Assembly (NCBI GenBank): GCA_017871115.1 | Contig: JAFCIZ010000007.1 | Coordinates: 2,852,001 to 2,916,000, forward strand | Direction of reading: 5' to 3' | DNA: 64,000 nt | Source: Cunninghamella blakesleeana | Taxonomy: Eukaryota > Mucoromycota > Mucoromycetes > Mucorales > Cunninghamellaceae | Shown here: in pieces, positions 53,800-64,000 of the stretch | How positions within the stretch are numbered: the first letter of the stretch is position 1 | Layout of the letters: each line of letters begins with the position of its first letter | Position numbers and translations under genes: made by a program | Notes under the pieces: generated by a model | Told to the model about the DNA's origin: nothing | Databases searched by the model: none | Seen by the model: the letters and a program-made list of their open reading frames with translations, nothing else

Positions 53800-54871
53800 T
53801 TTTTTTTAAATATTCCTCCAATCTTTTTTTTTTTTTTTTTTTTTTTTTCATATTCATTTTCATTTTCATTTTCATTTTTACTTCTATATTTACAACGTAT
53901 GTATGTACGCATATGTTTTTTATTATTTTTATTATTACTATCATCTCTACTTATCTATCGATATATACATATATGTGTATATATAGGCATACCTAAATCC
54001 ATCGTTTTTTCATTTAGCAATTAGTGGTTTTTTTCATATTATTTTTTAAAAAATTCTTGTATATTTCATGATTTTTTATTTTCTCATATTCATTGTAAAT
54101 AGTTCCTTTTTATAATATACTTCATTCATTTTTTCATTCATTTTATTCTATTTTTAATTTTTTAGTGCTATTCATAATTTAAAATAAAAATAAAATATAG
54201 TTATATCGAGTATGAATAATTTGTGTATCATGAAGGTTTATTTTTAATTTTTATTCATTTTATTTTTAATGTAGCATTGATTAATTGACAGGGAAAAAAA
54301 AAAGAACTAGACAGAAAAAGAGAGGAAAAAAATTAAACATCGGTTAATCTATTCATTTTTTTTTAAAATGATCAACCTTTTTTTTTTATTTTTAATAAGT
54401 GATCAACATTCCAATTTATACGTTTAGATGCCGACGGAGTGCGGATATATACATCCGGCTATTTTATATGAATAATGCTCTTGGTATAACTTGGTTGAAC
54501 ATGAAAAAATTAAACAAGTATATTGTATAAAATATAATGTTTAAAAAAAATCAATTGGGAATAATATATTAATAAATAAAACTATATAAGTAAAAGAAAG
54601 TTTTCTTAAAAAAGGAAAAAAAGGATACCTTTTATCAAATAAAGTATATAACTGATTTGATAATAAAGTAGTGTTTTAAAAAATAAATAGACAAGAGCTT
54701 TCCCAAAAAAGCAAATTGAAGCTTACATTTTATATAATTTTTTTTTCACATGTCGGTTTTATTTTACTCCAGATTTTTTTCAATTTTACAAATTATTTTT
54801 TCTTTCTCTTTTCCTTATTTTTCTCTCTCTTTACTTTTTAATTTATATATTTATATATTTATTTATAAATC
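53800..54871. other. spacer upstream of fatty aldehyde dehydrogenase
   Basis: Contains a T-run (53826-53848) and (TTTTCA)n at 53850-53878. At 54428-54462 a GC-richer patch with a small dyad (CGGAT...ATCCG) stands out. No coding signal. Confidence 0.45.
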
Positions 54872-57088
54872 ATGTCTACACTTGAATATACCTCTCTTGA
54901 TACTATTCAAGACACTGTTTCTTCTTTACGTCTTAACTTTGATACTGGTAAAAAAATATTACTACTAATATATATATATTATTAAGAAGGTTATACAACA
55001 GTATATTAATAATAATCTATTTTTATATAAAATAGGTAAAGCACGTCCTATTGCTTTCCGCAAGAAACAAATTCAAAGAATTTATGATCTTGTTAGTGAA
55101 AATGAAGAACGTTTTTATGAAGCTTTACGTAAAGATATGAATAAACCCAGAAGTGAAGCTTTAAGTGGTGATATCGCCCCTGTGCTTGAAGAATGTTTAT
55201 ACTTTTTAGATGTAAGTCTCGCTTTTTTTTCCTTTTATTTTTATAAAAGAAAAAGAGGAAAAAAAAAAGATTATTATCATATATATGAATATACAGTTAT
55301 TATTATTATTATTATTATTTACCTATCCTATATTTTTTCTTTTTTCTTTTTTATTTATATTTAGAACCTTGATCGCTTAGCTAAAGATCAAAAAATCACA
55401 CCCCGTCTTTCTATGAATGCTATGGAAACCGTCAAAGTTAGACGTGATCCTCTTGGTTTGGTTCTTATTATTGGTTGTTGGAATTATCCTCTTCAACTTT
55501 CCATTGTTCCTCTTGGTAAGTTGATAAGCTGATGATAACGATGAAATATAACTTTATTTTATTTTATTTAATCTATAAATACTCATATCCCTTTATATAT
55601 ATATATATATTTTTAAAAAAAAAACTAAATATATAAATAGTTGGTGCTATTGCTGCTGGTAATGCTGTAGTTCTTAAATTATCTGAAGTATCACCTCATA
55701 CCGCTGCTTTAATTACTGAATTAATTCCTCGTTATTTGGATCAATCTCTTTATCGTGTTGTTAATGGTGCTGTTGAAGAAACTTCTGCTTTATTAAATTA
55801 TCATTTCGATCATATTTTCTATACTGGTAGCCCTATGGTTGGTAAAATTGTAATGAGTGCCGCCGCTAAACATTTAACTGGTGTTACTTTAGAATTAGGT
55901 GGTAAATCGTAAGTATTTAATAGTATACGGTGAAGGATAAAAATAATAATAATTAGTAACGGGATTATAAATAATGGAATTATATGTTTATACTTATGGC
56001 TTTTTTTTCTATTTTTAATTTAATTTAAATTTTTATAGTCCTGCTGTGATCACTCCTGATGCTGATATGAAATTAACTGCTAATCGTATTGCCTTTGGTA
56101 AATTCTACAATTGTGGACAAATCTGTATTGCTGTTGATTATGTACTTTGCCCTGAATCCAAATTAGATGAATTTGTTAATGCTTTCCGTAGTACAGTCAA
56201 GGAATGGTTTGGCGAAAACCCAAAGAATTCTAAAGATTTTGCTAGAATAGTTCACGTAAGACACGTAGATCGTATTCAAGGCATGATCCAAAATCGTAAA
56301 TCCGGTGCTATTGCTTTTGGTGGTGAAGTGGATCGTGATGAACGTTACATTGCTCCTACTTTAATTACTGATGTCAAATTTAATGATGAAGTATTAATGG
56401 GTGATGAAATCTTTGGTCCTGTTTTACCTGTCATTACTTATAATGATTTAGATGAAGCTATTGCTAATATTAAAAAGAAGTAAGTTTTTTTTTTTTTTAA
56501 AAAAAAAAATGAAGCAAAAGTAAAAAAGAATATTATGTTTATGTTTTATTAATGAATCTTTATTATTACAATTATTCTTATTTTTTATAGTCATCCTCCT
56601 CTTGTTTTATATGTATTCAGTAAAAAGCAAAAATTAATTGAAAAAGGTAATAATCGTAATCACATTAATAAAATAAAAAGGCTGATTCATAAATAAATAA
56701 GGAAAGATGCTGATTTTTTTTCTCATCACTATTATTAGTTTTACAAAATACTCAATCTGGTGGTGTATGTGTAAATGATACTTTAATGCACCAAGCTGAA
56801 TATTCATTACCTTTCGGTGGTATTGGTAATTCTGGTGTTGGTAATTATCATGGTCATCGCTCTTTCAATACCTTCACTCATGAACGGGCTATTTTACAAA
56901 AGAAACAAAAATTGGAATTCATCAACACTGTTCGTTATCCTCCTTATAATCATATTCGTGATGGTATCCTTCGTACTTTTATGGTTACTCATCCTTATGT
57001 TGTATATCTTAAACAAAAGAAAGGACCTATTAAGGCTGCCCTTATTTTAATTATTTTATTATATATTTATTTGAAAAGAAGACTTTAA
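54872..57088 (+). CDS. fatty aldehyde dehydrogenase (ALDH3 type, membrane-anchored)
   Basis: Oxidises long-chain aldehydes, for example hexadecenal from sphingolipid breakdown (yeast Hfd1, mammalian ALDH3A2), to fatty acids. Exons 54872-54947, 55036-55211, 55365-55515, 55641-55908, 56039-56479, 56591-56646 and 56739-57088 give 505 aa. Key motifs: [20 protein letters not shown], the [16 protein letters not shown] loop, the catalytic Glu in [11 protein letters not shown], the catalytic Cys in [15 protein letters not shown], and EIFGPVLPV. The C-terminal end is [20 protein letters not shown], a single hydrophobic helix with basic residues, the tail-anchor arrangement typical of the ER/peroxisomal or mitochondrial outer-membrane enzyme. 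Confidence 0.94.
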
Positions 57089-57797
57089 AAAAAATGAAAA
57101 AAGATAATCTATTAGAGATAATCTCTTTTTTTTTTTAATGTAATAACTTATTTTATTTGATATAAAATATATATAAAAAGATATGGATCATCACTATAAT
57201 AATAATAATAATAATAATAACAATGAAAATAAAATACATAATTTTTATTATCAATAATCAATCTTTTTTATTTTTTTTATTTTCAATCTTTTATCTGATC
57301 TTAATCATCATAAAAAAAAGACTTGTATTACTATAATCTTTTTTATTATAAAAAGATATATATATAATCTGATGTCATTTTTTAAGTTAGTTATTTTTTC
57401 TATATATATGAAGTTATGATCAATCCATGGAAGCGTGAGAATAGTTTAAAACTTTAAAAATCCAAAATTCAAAAGAAGCGTACTTTTTTTTTTAATTAAA
57501 AGGTAAGTTATATGTATATTTAAGAGGTTTAACTAATCATATTAATCAAATCCATTATGACCTATGATTTTTCATTGGTTAGATTTGTTCCTACGGCATC
57601 CCCTTTTTCCCACGTCTTTTCATTGGCGGTGAATCAATCTCATTACTACTTTTGGTTTATCATTGCGCAAAATATTTTTTTTTTTTGACAATAAAAATAA
57701 ATAATTTTTTTCCATTTCTTTCTTTTTCTTCTTTCATTTTTTTCTTTTATTATTAAAAAATAAAACAAAAACATACATATACATATATTTATTAAAA
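57089..57797. promoter_or_regulatory. arginase upstream region
   Basis: 3' flank of the aldehyde dehydrogenase gene and arginase promoter. Two inverted CCAAT boxes (ATTGG) lie at 57574-57578 and 57622-57626, about 170-220 bp before the arginase ATG, inside a GC-richer patch (57580-57660). Confidence 0.5.
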
Positions 57798-58996
57798 ATG
57801 GTCGATAACAAATTCCTTTCTACTAAAAACATTTCTATTGTCGGTGCACCTTTTAATGGAGGTCAACCTCAAGCAGGTGTGGAAATGGGTCCTATTCGTC
57901 TTGTTGAATTTGGTTTAGCTAATCAATTAAAAGAAATGGGTTATACTGTTGACTATGAAGCCAACGAAGATTTAGATTCATTAAAACCTGCTGAAGATCC
58001 TGTTACAGGTAACTTGAAGAACCCTAAATTTGTTTCCAATGTTACTAGAAAATTAGCTGGCCAAATTGAAGAAAGAGCAAAGAATGGAAACTTCGTTCTT
58101 ACCTTAGGTGGTGATCACTCTGTCGCTTTAGCAACTGTCTCTGGTGTCTTTTCCGCTTACCCTAATGCCTGTTTACTTTGGATTGATGCTCATGCTGTAA
58201 GTTACTATTATTACTATTATTAAAAATTATAAAAAAAAGAGGATGTGTATGTAAAAAGTGATAATGATAGCTGTATTTATACTCACTCTTTTTTTTTATA
58301 TAGGATATTAACACTCCTGAATCTACAGACTCTGGTAACATTCATGGTTGTCCTTTAAGTTTCTTAACTGGTATTTCTACAAATCATCCTGATTTTGCTT
58401 GGGTTAAACCTGTCTTACAAACTGGTAGATTAGCTTATATTGGTTTACGTGATGTAGATGACGAAGAAAAGAAGATCCTTAAAGAACATAATATTAAAGC
58501 TCTTTCTATGCATCATGTCGATAAATATGGTATTGGTAAATGTGTTGAAATCTGTTTAGATCACATTAATCCTAACCGTGATCTTCCTATTCATTTATCT
58601 TTTGATGTTGATGCTTTGGATCCTAGCGTTGCTCCTAGTACTGTAAGTTATTATTATTACTATTAAAATTAAAAAAAAAAAGTAAAAGGGAAGGGAAAAA
58701 AGAAAAAAGGGACCGATGGTTAGAGAGTAATAATAAAAATAAATGAGACTGAGAAAAGGTTTATTTATTCCTTCTATCTTTTTTTTAATATTATAATTCA
58801 GGGTACTCCTGTTCGTGGTGGTTTAACTTTCCGTGAAGGTCATTATATTTGTGAAGCTTTAGCTGAAACTGGTCTTTTAGTTGCTGCTGATATTATGGAA
58901 GTCAATCCTTCTTTAGAATCTGAAGAAGCTGTATTTAATACTGTACAAGTTGGTTGTTCCTTAGCAAGATGTTGTCTTGGTGAATCTTTATTATAA
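57798..58996 (+). CDS. CAR1: arginase
   Basis: Hydrolyses arginine to ornithine and urea, the entry to arginine catabolism; a Mn2+ enzyme. Exons 57798-58196, 58304-58642 and 58802-58996 give 310 aa, the usual size. All metal-binding signatures are present: [14 protein letters not shown], the second DAHAD...GNIHGCP motif assembled across intron 1 (LLWIDAHA then [15 protein letters not shown]), and [20 protein letters not shown] spanning intron 2. No signal or mitochondrial peptide is obvious, so a cytosolic enzyme is expected. Codon choice looks more GC-ending than in neighbouring genes, as expected for a well expressed enzyme. Confidence 0.97.
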
Positions 58997-59449
58997 ATGT
59001 GTAAACTAGAAACCTTTTTTTTTGGTTAGACTTCTTTTTTTTTTAAATATTATAATATAAATAAATAAATAAACTTGTATAAATTTACTATAAGGTTTTG
59101 ACATCTTTAAAAAAAATTTAAAGTGTGAGAAAAAATAATTGGATAACTATTTTTTAACGGAGTTTCATAAGCTTGTTATCATCACCATAGTCATATTATT
59201 ATTGCTATTATCATGATAAAAAAAAATACATATTTTTATTAGAGAAAAATTACTAGGATATAGTTATTATTAATATTTTAAAACTTAAAAACTAATTTGC
59301 AAAATAAAAAAACTAAGGGGTAGCAGAAAATATTAAATTTCAAATTTTGGTTGGTCAAAGGTTTTTTAAGGTTGACCCAGTTTTTTTAGGTCGACTTTTT
59401 TTTAAAAATCGAGCATTTTTTTAATTTCCTCTTTCTCATTTTTTTTTTT
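58997..59449. other. spacer between arginase and glyoxalase II
   Basis: Arginase 3' UTR and the glyoxalase II upstream region. Around 59345-59400 repeated GGTTG/GGTCGA words occur, with no identified function. Confidence 0.5.
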
Positions 59450-59739
59450 ATGCTCTCAAAATTTTTTAATACCTCTATAATAAAACAGCAATCGAGAACT
59501 CTTTTTACCTCAAATAGCCTCAATATGATTATTAAACCAGTTCCTTGCCTTAAAGACAAGTAAAGTTGCTTGCTTATTTATTTTTTTAGGCTCTTTACAC
59601 ATATACACACAAATATAAATATATAAATTTAATTTACGCGTACTTATTAATACTTTTATTTTTTTTGATTATTAATACTAGTTATTCTTATCTTTTATTA
59701 GACGAAAAATCTCATGAAGGTAATGAATAACGATACAGC

Positions 59740-59780
<41 letters not shown>

Positions 59781-60727
59781 GTATTATTTATTTTAAAATG
59801 AAATAAACTTGAGCTAACCTTTATATTTCTTTTTTTCTTTTTAATAATATTCATAGCTGCTGCTGTCGACCCAGTTGAACCACATAAAGTCTTAAAAACT
59901 TTAAAAGAAGAATATCCCGATTATAAACTTACAACGTAAAAAAAAGTTATAAGAATAATTATTAATATAAAATAAAAAATAAAAAAGCAATATAAATATA
60001 TTATTTAACTCTCTTATTAACTTATCTTTATTTTTGCTTTTTTTATTTTTATTTTTATTATTTTATCTGGACTATTAGGGTATTAACAACACACCATCAT
60101 TGGGATCATGCAGGCGGAAATAAGAAATTATTGGAAGATCGACCAGATGTAAAAATTTATGGAGGATCTTCAAAAGTCGAAGGCGTGCAACATATTATTG
60201 ATGATGAAAAGCAAACTATCCAATTAGGTCAATTATCCATTCAACCATTGTTCACCCGTGGTCATACTATGGATCATGTCTGTTATTACGTCCCTAACGA
60301 TGATATAGAATCCGTCACTGAAACACACCATGCTGCTGTTTTTACAGGGGATTGCTTATTTTCATCTGGAGCCGGTAGATTTTTTGAAGGTACACCCAAA
60401 GATATGTATGAAGCTTTTACAAAATTAGTCAATTTACCTGAAAATACAAATGTTTATTTTGGTCATGAATATACGGTCAGCAATTGTAAATTTGCTCTTC
60501 ATGTAGATCCAGATAATAAACGATTACAACAAAAAATGGATTGGGCTCAACGTGTTTCTAGTACAACTCCTTCTACCATTTTAAATGAAATGACGACAAA
60601 TCCTTTCTTAAGAGTGAATGATCCTGCTATACGTGCTGCTGTAGCTCAACCTGGTGATGATAATAGCGTTGCTTTGGATGATGTGGAAGTGTTGGGTCGA
60701 TTAAGAAAAATGAAAGATAATTTCTAA
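59450..60727 (+). CDS. GLO2: hydroxyacylglutathione hydrolase (glyoxalase II)
   Basis: Second glyoxalase step: hydrolyses S-lactoylglutathione to lactate and glutathione, completing methylglyoxal detoxification. Exons 59450-59559, 59682-59719, 59857-59935 and 60079-60727 give 291 aa. The metallo-beta-lactamase fold is clear: AAAVDPVEP, the binuclear metal motif TTHHHWDHAGG, FTRGHTMDHVCY, FTGDCLFSSGAGRFFEG, and YFGHEYTVSNCKFA, with the C-terminal substrate-binding helix. The N-terminus MLSKFFNTSIIKQQSRTLFT looks like a mitochondrial leader, and an internal ATG at 59525 (MIIKPVPCLKD) would give the cytosolic form, so one gene may supply both compartments. Confidence 0.95.
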
Positions 60728-61785
60728 GATATAAATTATTTAAATAAAATCAGTAGTGATAGGAATGATGAAATAATAAAATATGTGATTTTGTATATTT
60801 ATATACATTTATATAAATAAATAATTATGATCGTATCTTGATAATTTATATCATTCATTTATTATGTATATTATACGAAAAAAAAAAAAAAATACAATAA
60901 TCCTAAATCTTTGGTAATATTCCCAATTATCTATTTTTCTTGACAAATTTTCAAATTCGATTTTTTTTTTTTTTCATACTTTATGTACGTAATTTATAAT
61001 GCGGTGAGTTATATAATTTATATTATAGTTTTATTTAAAAAAAATCATTCGTTCTAAATAAAAAATAAGCAAATATCTTGAATAAAAAGATTACTCTTTT
61101 GAGTAAGAAAAAGCTAAAATTCATGAGTATAAAAGATCAGTAATTAGAATAAAAAAGATTAGTTTCTTGAAAAAAAAGCGCTTTAAAGGAAATAATCATT
61201 GTTTAAATAGACAAGTATTTTTTATACATTCACAATTATCTTACTAATATAATTGTTTTGTTTCCCTTGTCGTTATAATTAGTCGCTGTACTCATATGTT
61301 TAGTTGAGAAACTAGATGACAAAATAAAAGACAAAAAATATATATCAGTCTTTAAATTAATGTATATTAAGCATTAAATAATGCTTGCTTTTTATGCATT
61401 TAATGAATTATTGGATTTTGCTTATTTTTACTACTCTGAAATAGTTTCAGTTTTGACTTTGTCATCGAGTTCATTTTACGTATTAATCAGGATATCTAGA
61501 TAAACATTTAAAATTTTCGATTCTGTAGATATAATATTAACAATTTATCAATTAAAACAAGTTAATATGATAATTATTTTATGATATAAATGATAGAGGG
61601 TGAAAGGAAAATAAAAAGTTCAATGCAACATTAAAAAAATTAATTTCCAAATTGGGAAGCACAACTGAGTATAAATTTAACAAAAAGTCATTTTAAAAAT
61701 TCTGTGGCTTATTGAAAATTTTTTTTAAAAGGGGAATCTAAAAAAATTTTTTATCTTGTTCTTCCTCTTTCTCACTTCATCGAAA
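60728..61785. other. spacer upstream of RPS11
   Basis: AT-rich tandem spacer. I see no conserved coding segment or RNA; poly-A/T tracts near 60875-60975. Promoter of the ribosomal protein gene should lie in the last few hundred bases. Confidence 0.5.
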
Positions 61786-62801
61786 ATGTCTGAACAAGTA
61801 CGTAATTTTAAATTATAAAAATGAATACATATATATTTACGAATAAATAGAATAATAAAAAAAGAAAAATATATATTATTTTAATATTATTCGATATACT
61901 TATAAATATATATATATATAAATATTTATTTTATTGTTATTTTTTGAAATTTAACATAAATAGATTGAAAAGGCTTTCCAAAAACAAGTTGGTATTTTCC
62001 AAAACTCCAAGGTTTCTTCCAAGGGTAAGCGTTGGTACAAGGAAGTTGGTAACGGTTACAAGACCCCCAAGGAAGCCAAGTTCGGTTCTTATATTGACAA
62101 GAAATGTCCTTTCGTTGGTGAAGTTAACATCCAAGGTCGTATCTTAACCGGTGTTGTTGCCTCTGCTAAGATGAAGCGTACCATCATCGTTCGTCGTGAT
62201 TATCTCCACTACGTTCCCAAGTACAATCGTTATGAAAAACGTCACAAGAACATCCCTGCTCACATCTCTCCTGCTTTCAACAGTGTTAACATTGAAGCGT
62301 AAGTTAATTAAAAAACAACTATTAAAAAAACACTTGATCAACTACCTTTCTATACTTTCATTTTACTCTGCTATATTTTATTCTCTTCTCTTATGAGATG
62401 GATATAAAATATTATTTTCATTTTTTTCCTTCTTTTTCATAGTTAAATGCTGTTTTAAAAAAAGAAAACGGGATTATCTTTTGGGATGGATCTTTTGATT
62501 TTTTTTTAATTCAGTGTTTATGGAAAAAAAGTTACAAAAAAAGTTATATTTATAACAAAAATGAAATGGATTAGGTAGTTGGTGAGGTGACGGCCTACCA
62601 AGCCTTTGATATCCAAATATCGTGTGTATACTAATTACACATTTCGTCTTTATTTTTTATATTTATTTTATTAATATATATCTAAATAGTGGTGATATTG
62701 TTACTATTGGTCAATGCCGTCCTCTTACTAAGACCGTTCGTTTCAACGTTCTCAAGGTCCAAAAGGCTAAGAGTGCTAACAAGTCTTTCTCCAAATTCTA
62801 A
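61786..62801 (+). CDS. RPS11: 40S ribosomal protein uS17 (S11)
   Basis: Component of the small ribosomal subunit that binds 18S rRNA. Exons 61786-61797, 61964-62298 and 62690-62801 give 152 aa. The sequence begins [20 protein letters not shown] and contains [58 protein letters not shown] and the C-terminal [14 protein letters not shown], all diagnostic. The first coding exon is 12 nt. The coding sequence is markedly less AT-rich than neighbours (CC/GC-rich third positions), typical of a highly expressed gene. The second intron is 391 nt, the longest I resolved in the window, and carries an SSU-rRNA-like fragment. Confidence 0.97.
62565..62613 (+). other. SSU (16S-type) rRNA fragment inside an RPS11 intron
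   Basis: About 46 bp match the conserved bacterial/organellar 16S rRNA helix that in E. coli reads GGATTAGCTAGTAGGTGGGG, then continue through GGTGACGGCCTACCAAGCC and GATATCC, in the right order. The two halves (TTGGTGAGG and CCTACCAA) can pair as in the rRNA hairpin. The flanks do not continue the gene. A mitochondrial-rRNA insert (NUMT) is the most likely origin. Confidence 0.55.
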
Positions 62802-63190
62802 ATTAGTTTAGATTATTAATTTTTTTTTATTCATACAATAATAAAAATTTATATCATTTTGTAAAAAAAAATCATGATTATTTATTCTATAGTTGATAAA
62901 AGTTAAAATAAGTTTATTTAATACTTTAGTGAAAAAAAAATCAGTTTATTAAAAATATATTTGGTGTGTAAAAAATATTAAATTTTTAATTTTTTAAACT
63001 CAATTTTTTTATAAAAACCAATTTTGGGAAAAGCAATTTTTATTCCTTTCTCTTTTCTTTCTACTCTTTTTAAAGCTTCACACTCCTTTATTCTACCTTA
63101 TTAGAAATATATATATATATATATTTGAAATAAAGGGTCTTTCTCATTTATATGTTAATATATCCTTTATTTTAATACTATTATAAAATA
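62802..63190. other. spacer before the CH-like gene
   Basis: RPS11 3' UTR and upstream region of the last gene. AT-rich; TATA-like strings near 63105-63125. No other signal. Confidence 0.5.
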
Positions 63191-64000
63191 ATGAATGCTT
63201 CACCTTCATCTATACCAATAGCAACAAATGCAGCAGAAGGAATGAATACACTTCGAGAATATCAATTAAACTTTACAAATACTTCACTCTCTATATCTTT
63301 AAATATAACAACTATTTTAACATGGATTAAAAAAGAGCTTGAAGAATATATAGAACAAGAAAAGATACCAAGTATAATAGATTTAGAAACCAGCTTCAGT
63401 GATGGGAGAGCGTTGTTATGTTTGGCTCATAAACATTTTCCAACAGCTACTGAAGACACGTTGTGGTTAGCTTTCTTAGATAATGATAATAAGAACGATA
63501 ATGAACGAAATAGCTATGTATATCAATTATTTCAAGAAAGGTTAAATATTATATCACCATTAACAACCGATCCTATTACACCTATACCTTTATATATTGC
63601 AAAAATTCGCCAGGCTATTTTATTATTAAATTCTGAAACAGCTACAACAAAAAAAAATAATTCTCACTCTCCTCTTCTTCTAGATAAGAATGATATTTGG
63701 TCAAAACATACCCAAGAAGTTTTAATGAATATTCAGCTTGTTAAACAACAATTACAAGATCTTACTTTTCATCCTTCTACTTCTGCTTCTATTGACAGCA
63801 GCAGCAACGAAAATAATAATAGTAGTATTAGTATGAAAACTGATGGTGATGATGATAATGATAATGAAATAGGTTTAGATCAGGGTACAAATATTATTGT
63901 TGAAAACCAAACAGAATCATGTGATAATGATAAAAAAGATTCTAATCAATTCAAAACACAAACAAACAATAATAGCAATGGATGGGAAGAAGACCTAGCC
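63191..64000 (+). CDS. CH-domain-like cytoskeletal protein, N-terminal part (partial)
   Basis: An uninterrupted frame from the ATG at 63191 runs 270 codons to the window edge with no intron or stop. After a short variable start (MNASPSSIPIATNAAEGMNT) there is TTILTWIKKELEEYIEQEKI followed by DLETSFSDGRALLCLAHKHF, which matches the actin-binding calponin-homology pattern (helix, then L-x-x-S-F-x-D-G-x-A-L-L-x-L-H). A second helix (QLFQERLNIISPL) and PLYIAKIRQAILLL complete the domain at about residue 145. The rest is Asn/Ser/Asp-rich linker. Family unresolved; a spectrin/plakin-like or CH-domain scaffold is possible. Confidence 0.6.
   Translation, partial: MNASPSSIPIATNAAEGMNTLREYQLNFTNTSLSISLNITTILTWIKKELEEYIEQEKIPSIIDLETSFSDGRALLCLAHKHFPTATEDTLWLAFLDNDNKNDNERNSYVYQLFQERLNIISPLTTDPITPIPLYIAKIRQAILLLNSETATTKKNNSHSPLLLDKNDIWSKHTQEVLMNIQLVKQQLQDLTFHPSTSASIDSSSNENNNSSISMKTDGDDDNDNEIGLDQGTNIIVENQTESCDNDKKDSNQFKTQTNNNSNGWEEDLA

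Overview
This is a strongly AT-rich eukaryotic nuclear window, almost certainly from an early-diverging fungus and most likely Mucoromycota. The evidence is the gene set: a mitochondrial BCS1-type AAA protein, a Def1 homologue, a Dur3 urea permease, a MYST acetyltransferase and a BTG/Tob protein that is absent from yeasts. The architecture agrees: compact genes split by many short GT-AG introns, very AT-rich spacers and the standard genetic code. I cannot name a genus. I rebuilt exon structures by hand; for every complete multi-exon model the exon lengths sum to a whole number of codons and the frame stays open across each junction.

Layout, left to right. 0-10 kb: 3' end of a membrane protein (+), UDP-glucose 6-dehydrogenase (-), MBF1 coactivator (-), a LITAF-domain protein (-), and an SCI1-like SR-rich protein (-). 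10-22 kb: BCS1-like AAA ATPase (+), DNA topoisomerase III (+), a cytochrome P450 with an abnormal I-helix (-), and a NIPA-type magnesium transporter (-). 22-36.8 kb: DEF1 homologue (-), BTG/Tob protein (+), a tiny two-helix membrane protein (-), the DUR3 urea permease (-), a 416-bp hexanucleotide microsatellite, a cryptic small gene (-) and a secreted RNase T2 (-). 38.6-47 kb: phosphopentomutase/PGM2 (-), a 3.1-kb stretch with decayed coding sequence, and a MYST acetyltransferase (+). 47-64 kb: ECT1 (+), GPD1 (-), a small nuclear-looking protein (+), fatty aldehyde dehydrogenase (+), arginase (+), glyoxalase II (+), ribosomal protein uS17/RPS11 (+) and the 5' part of a CH-domain-like protein (+).

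Most genes are housekeeping and there is no obvious biosynthetic cluster. Loose functional threads are nitrogen (urea permease, arginase), phospholipid and glycerol metabolism (ECT1, GPD1, fatty aldehyde dehydrogenase), and transcription/DNA maintenance (MBF1, DEF1, MYST, TOP3, BTG). The least expected signals are an organellar/bacterial-type SSU rRNA fragment inside the longest intron (RPS11), an upstream module shared by DUR3 and a cryptic small gene, a decayed ORF whose in-frame stops are only TAG/TGA, and several micro-exons of 7-19 nt.
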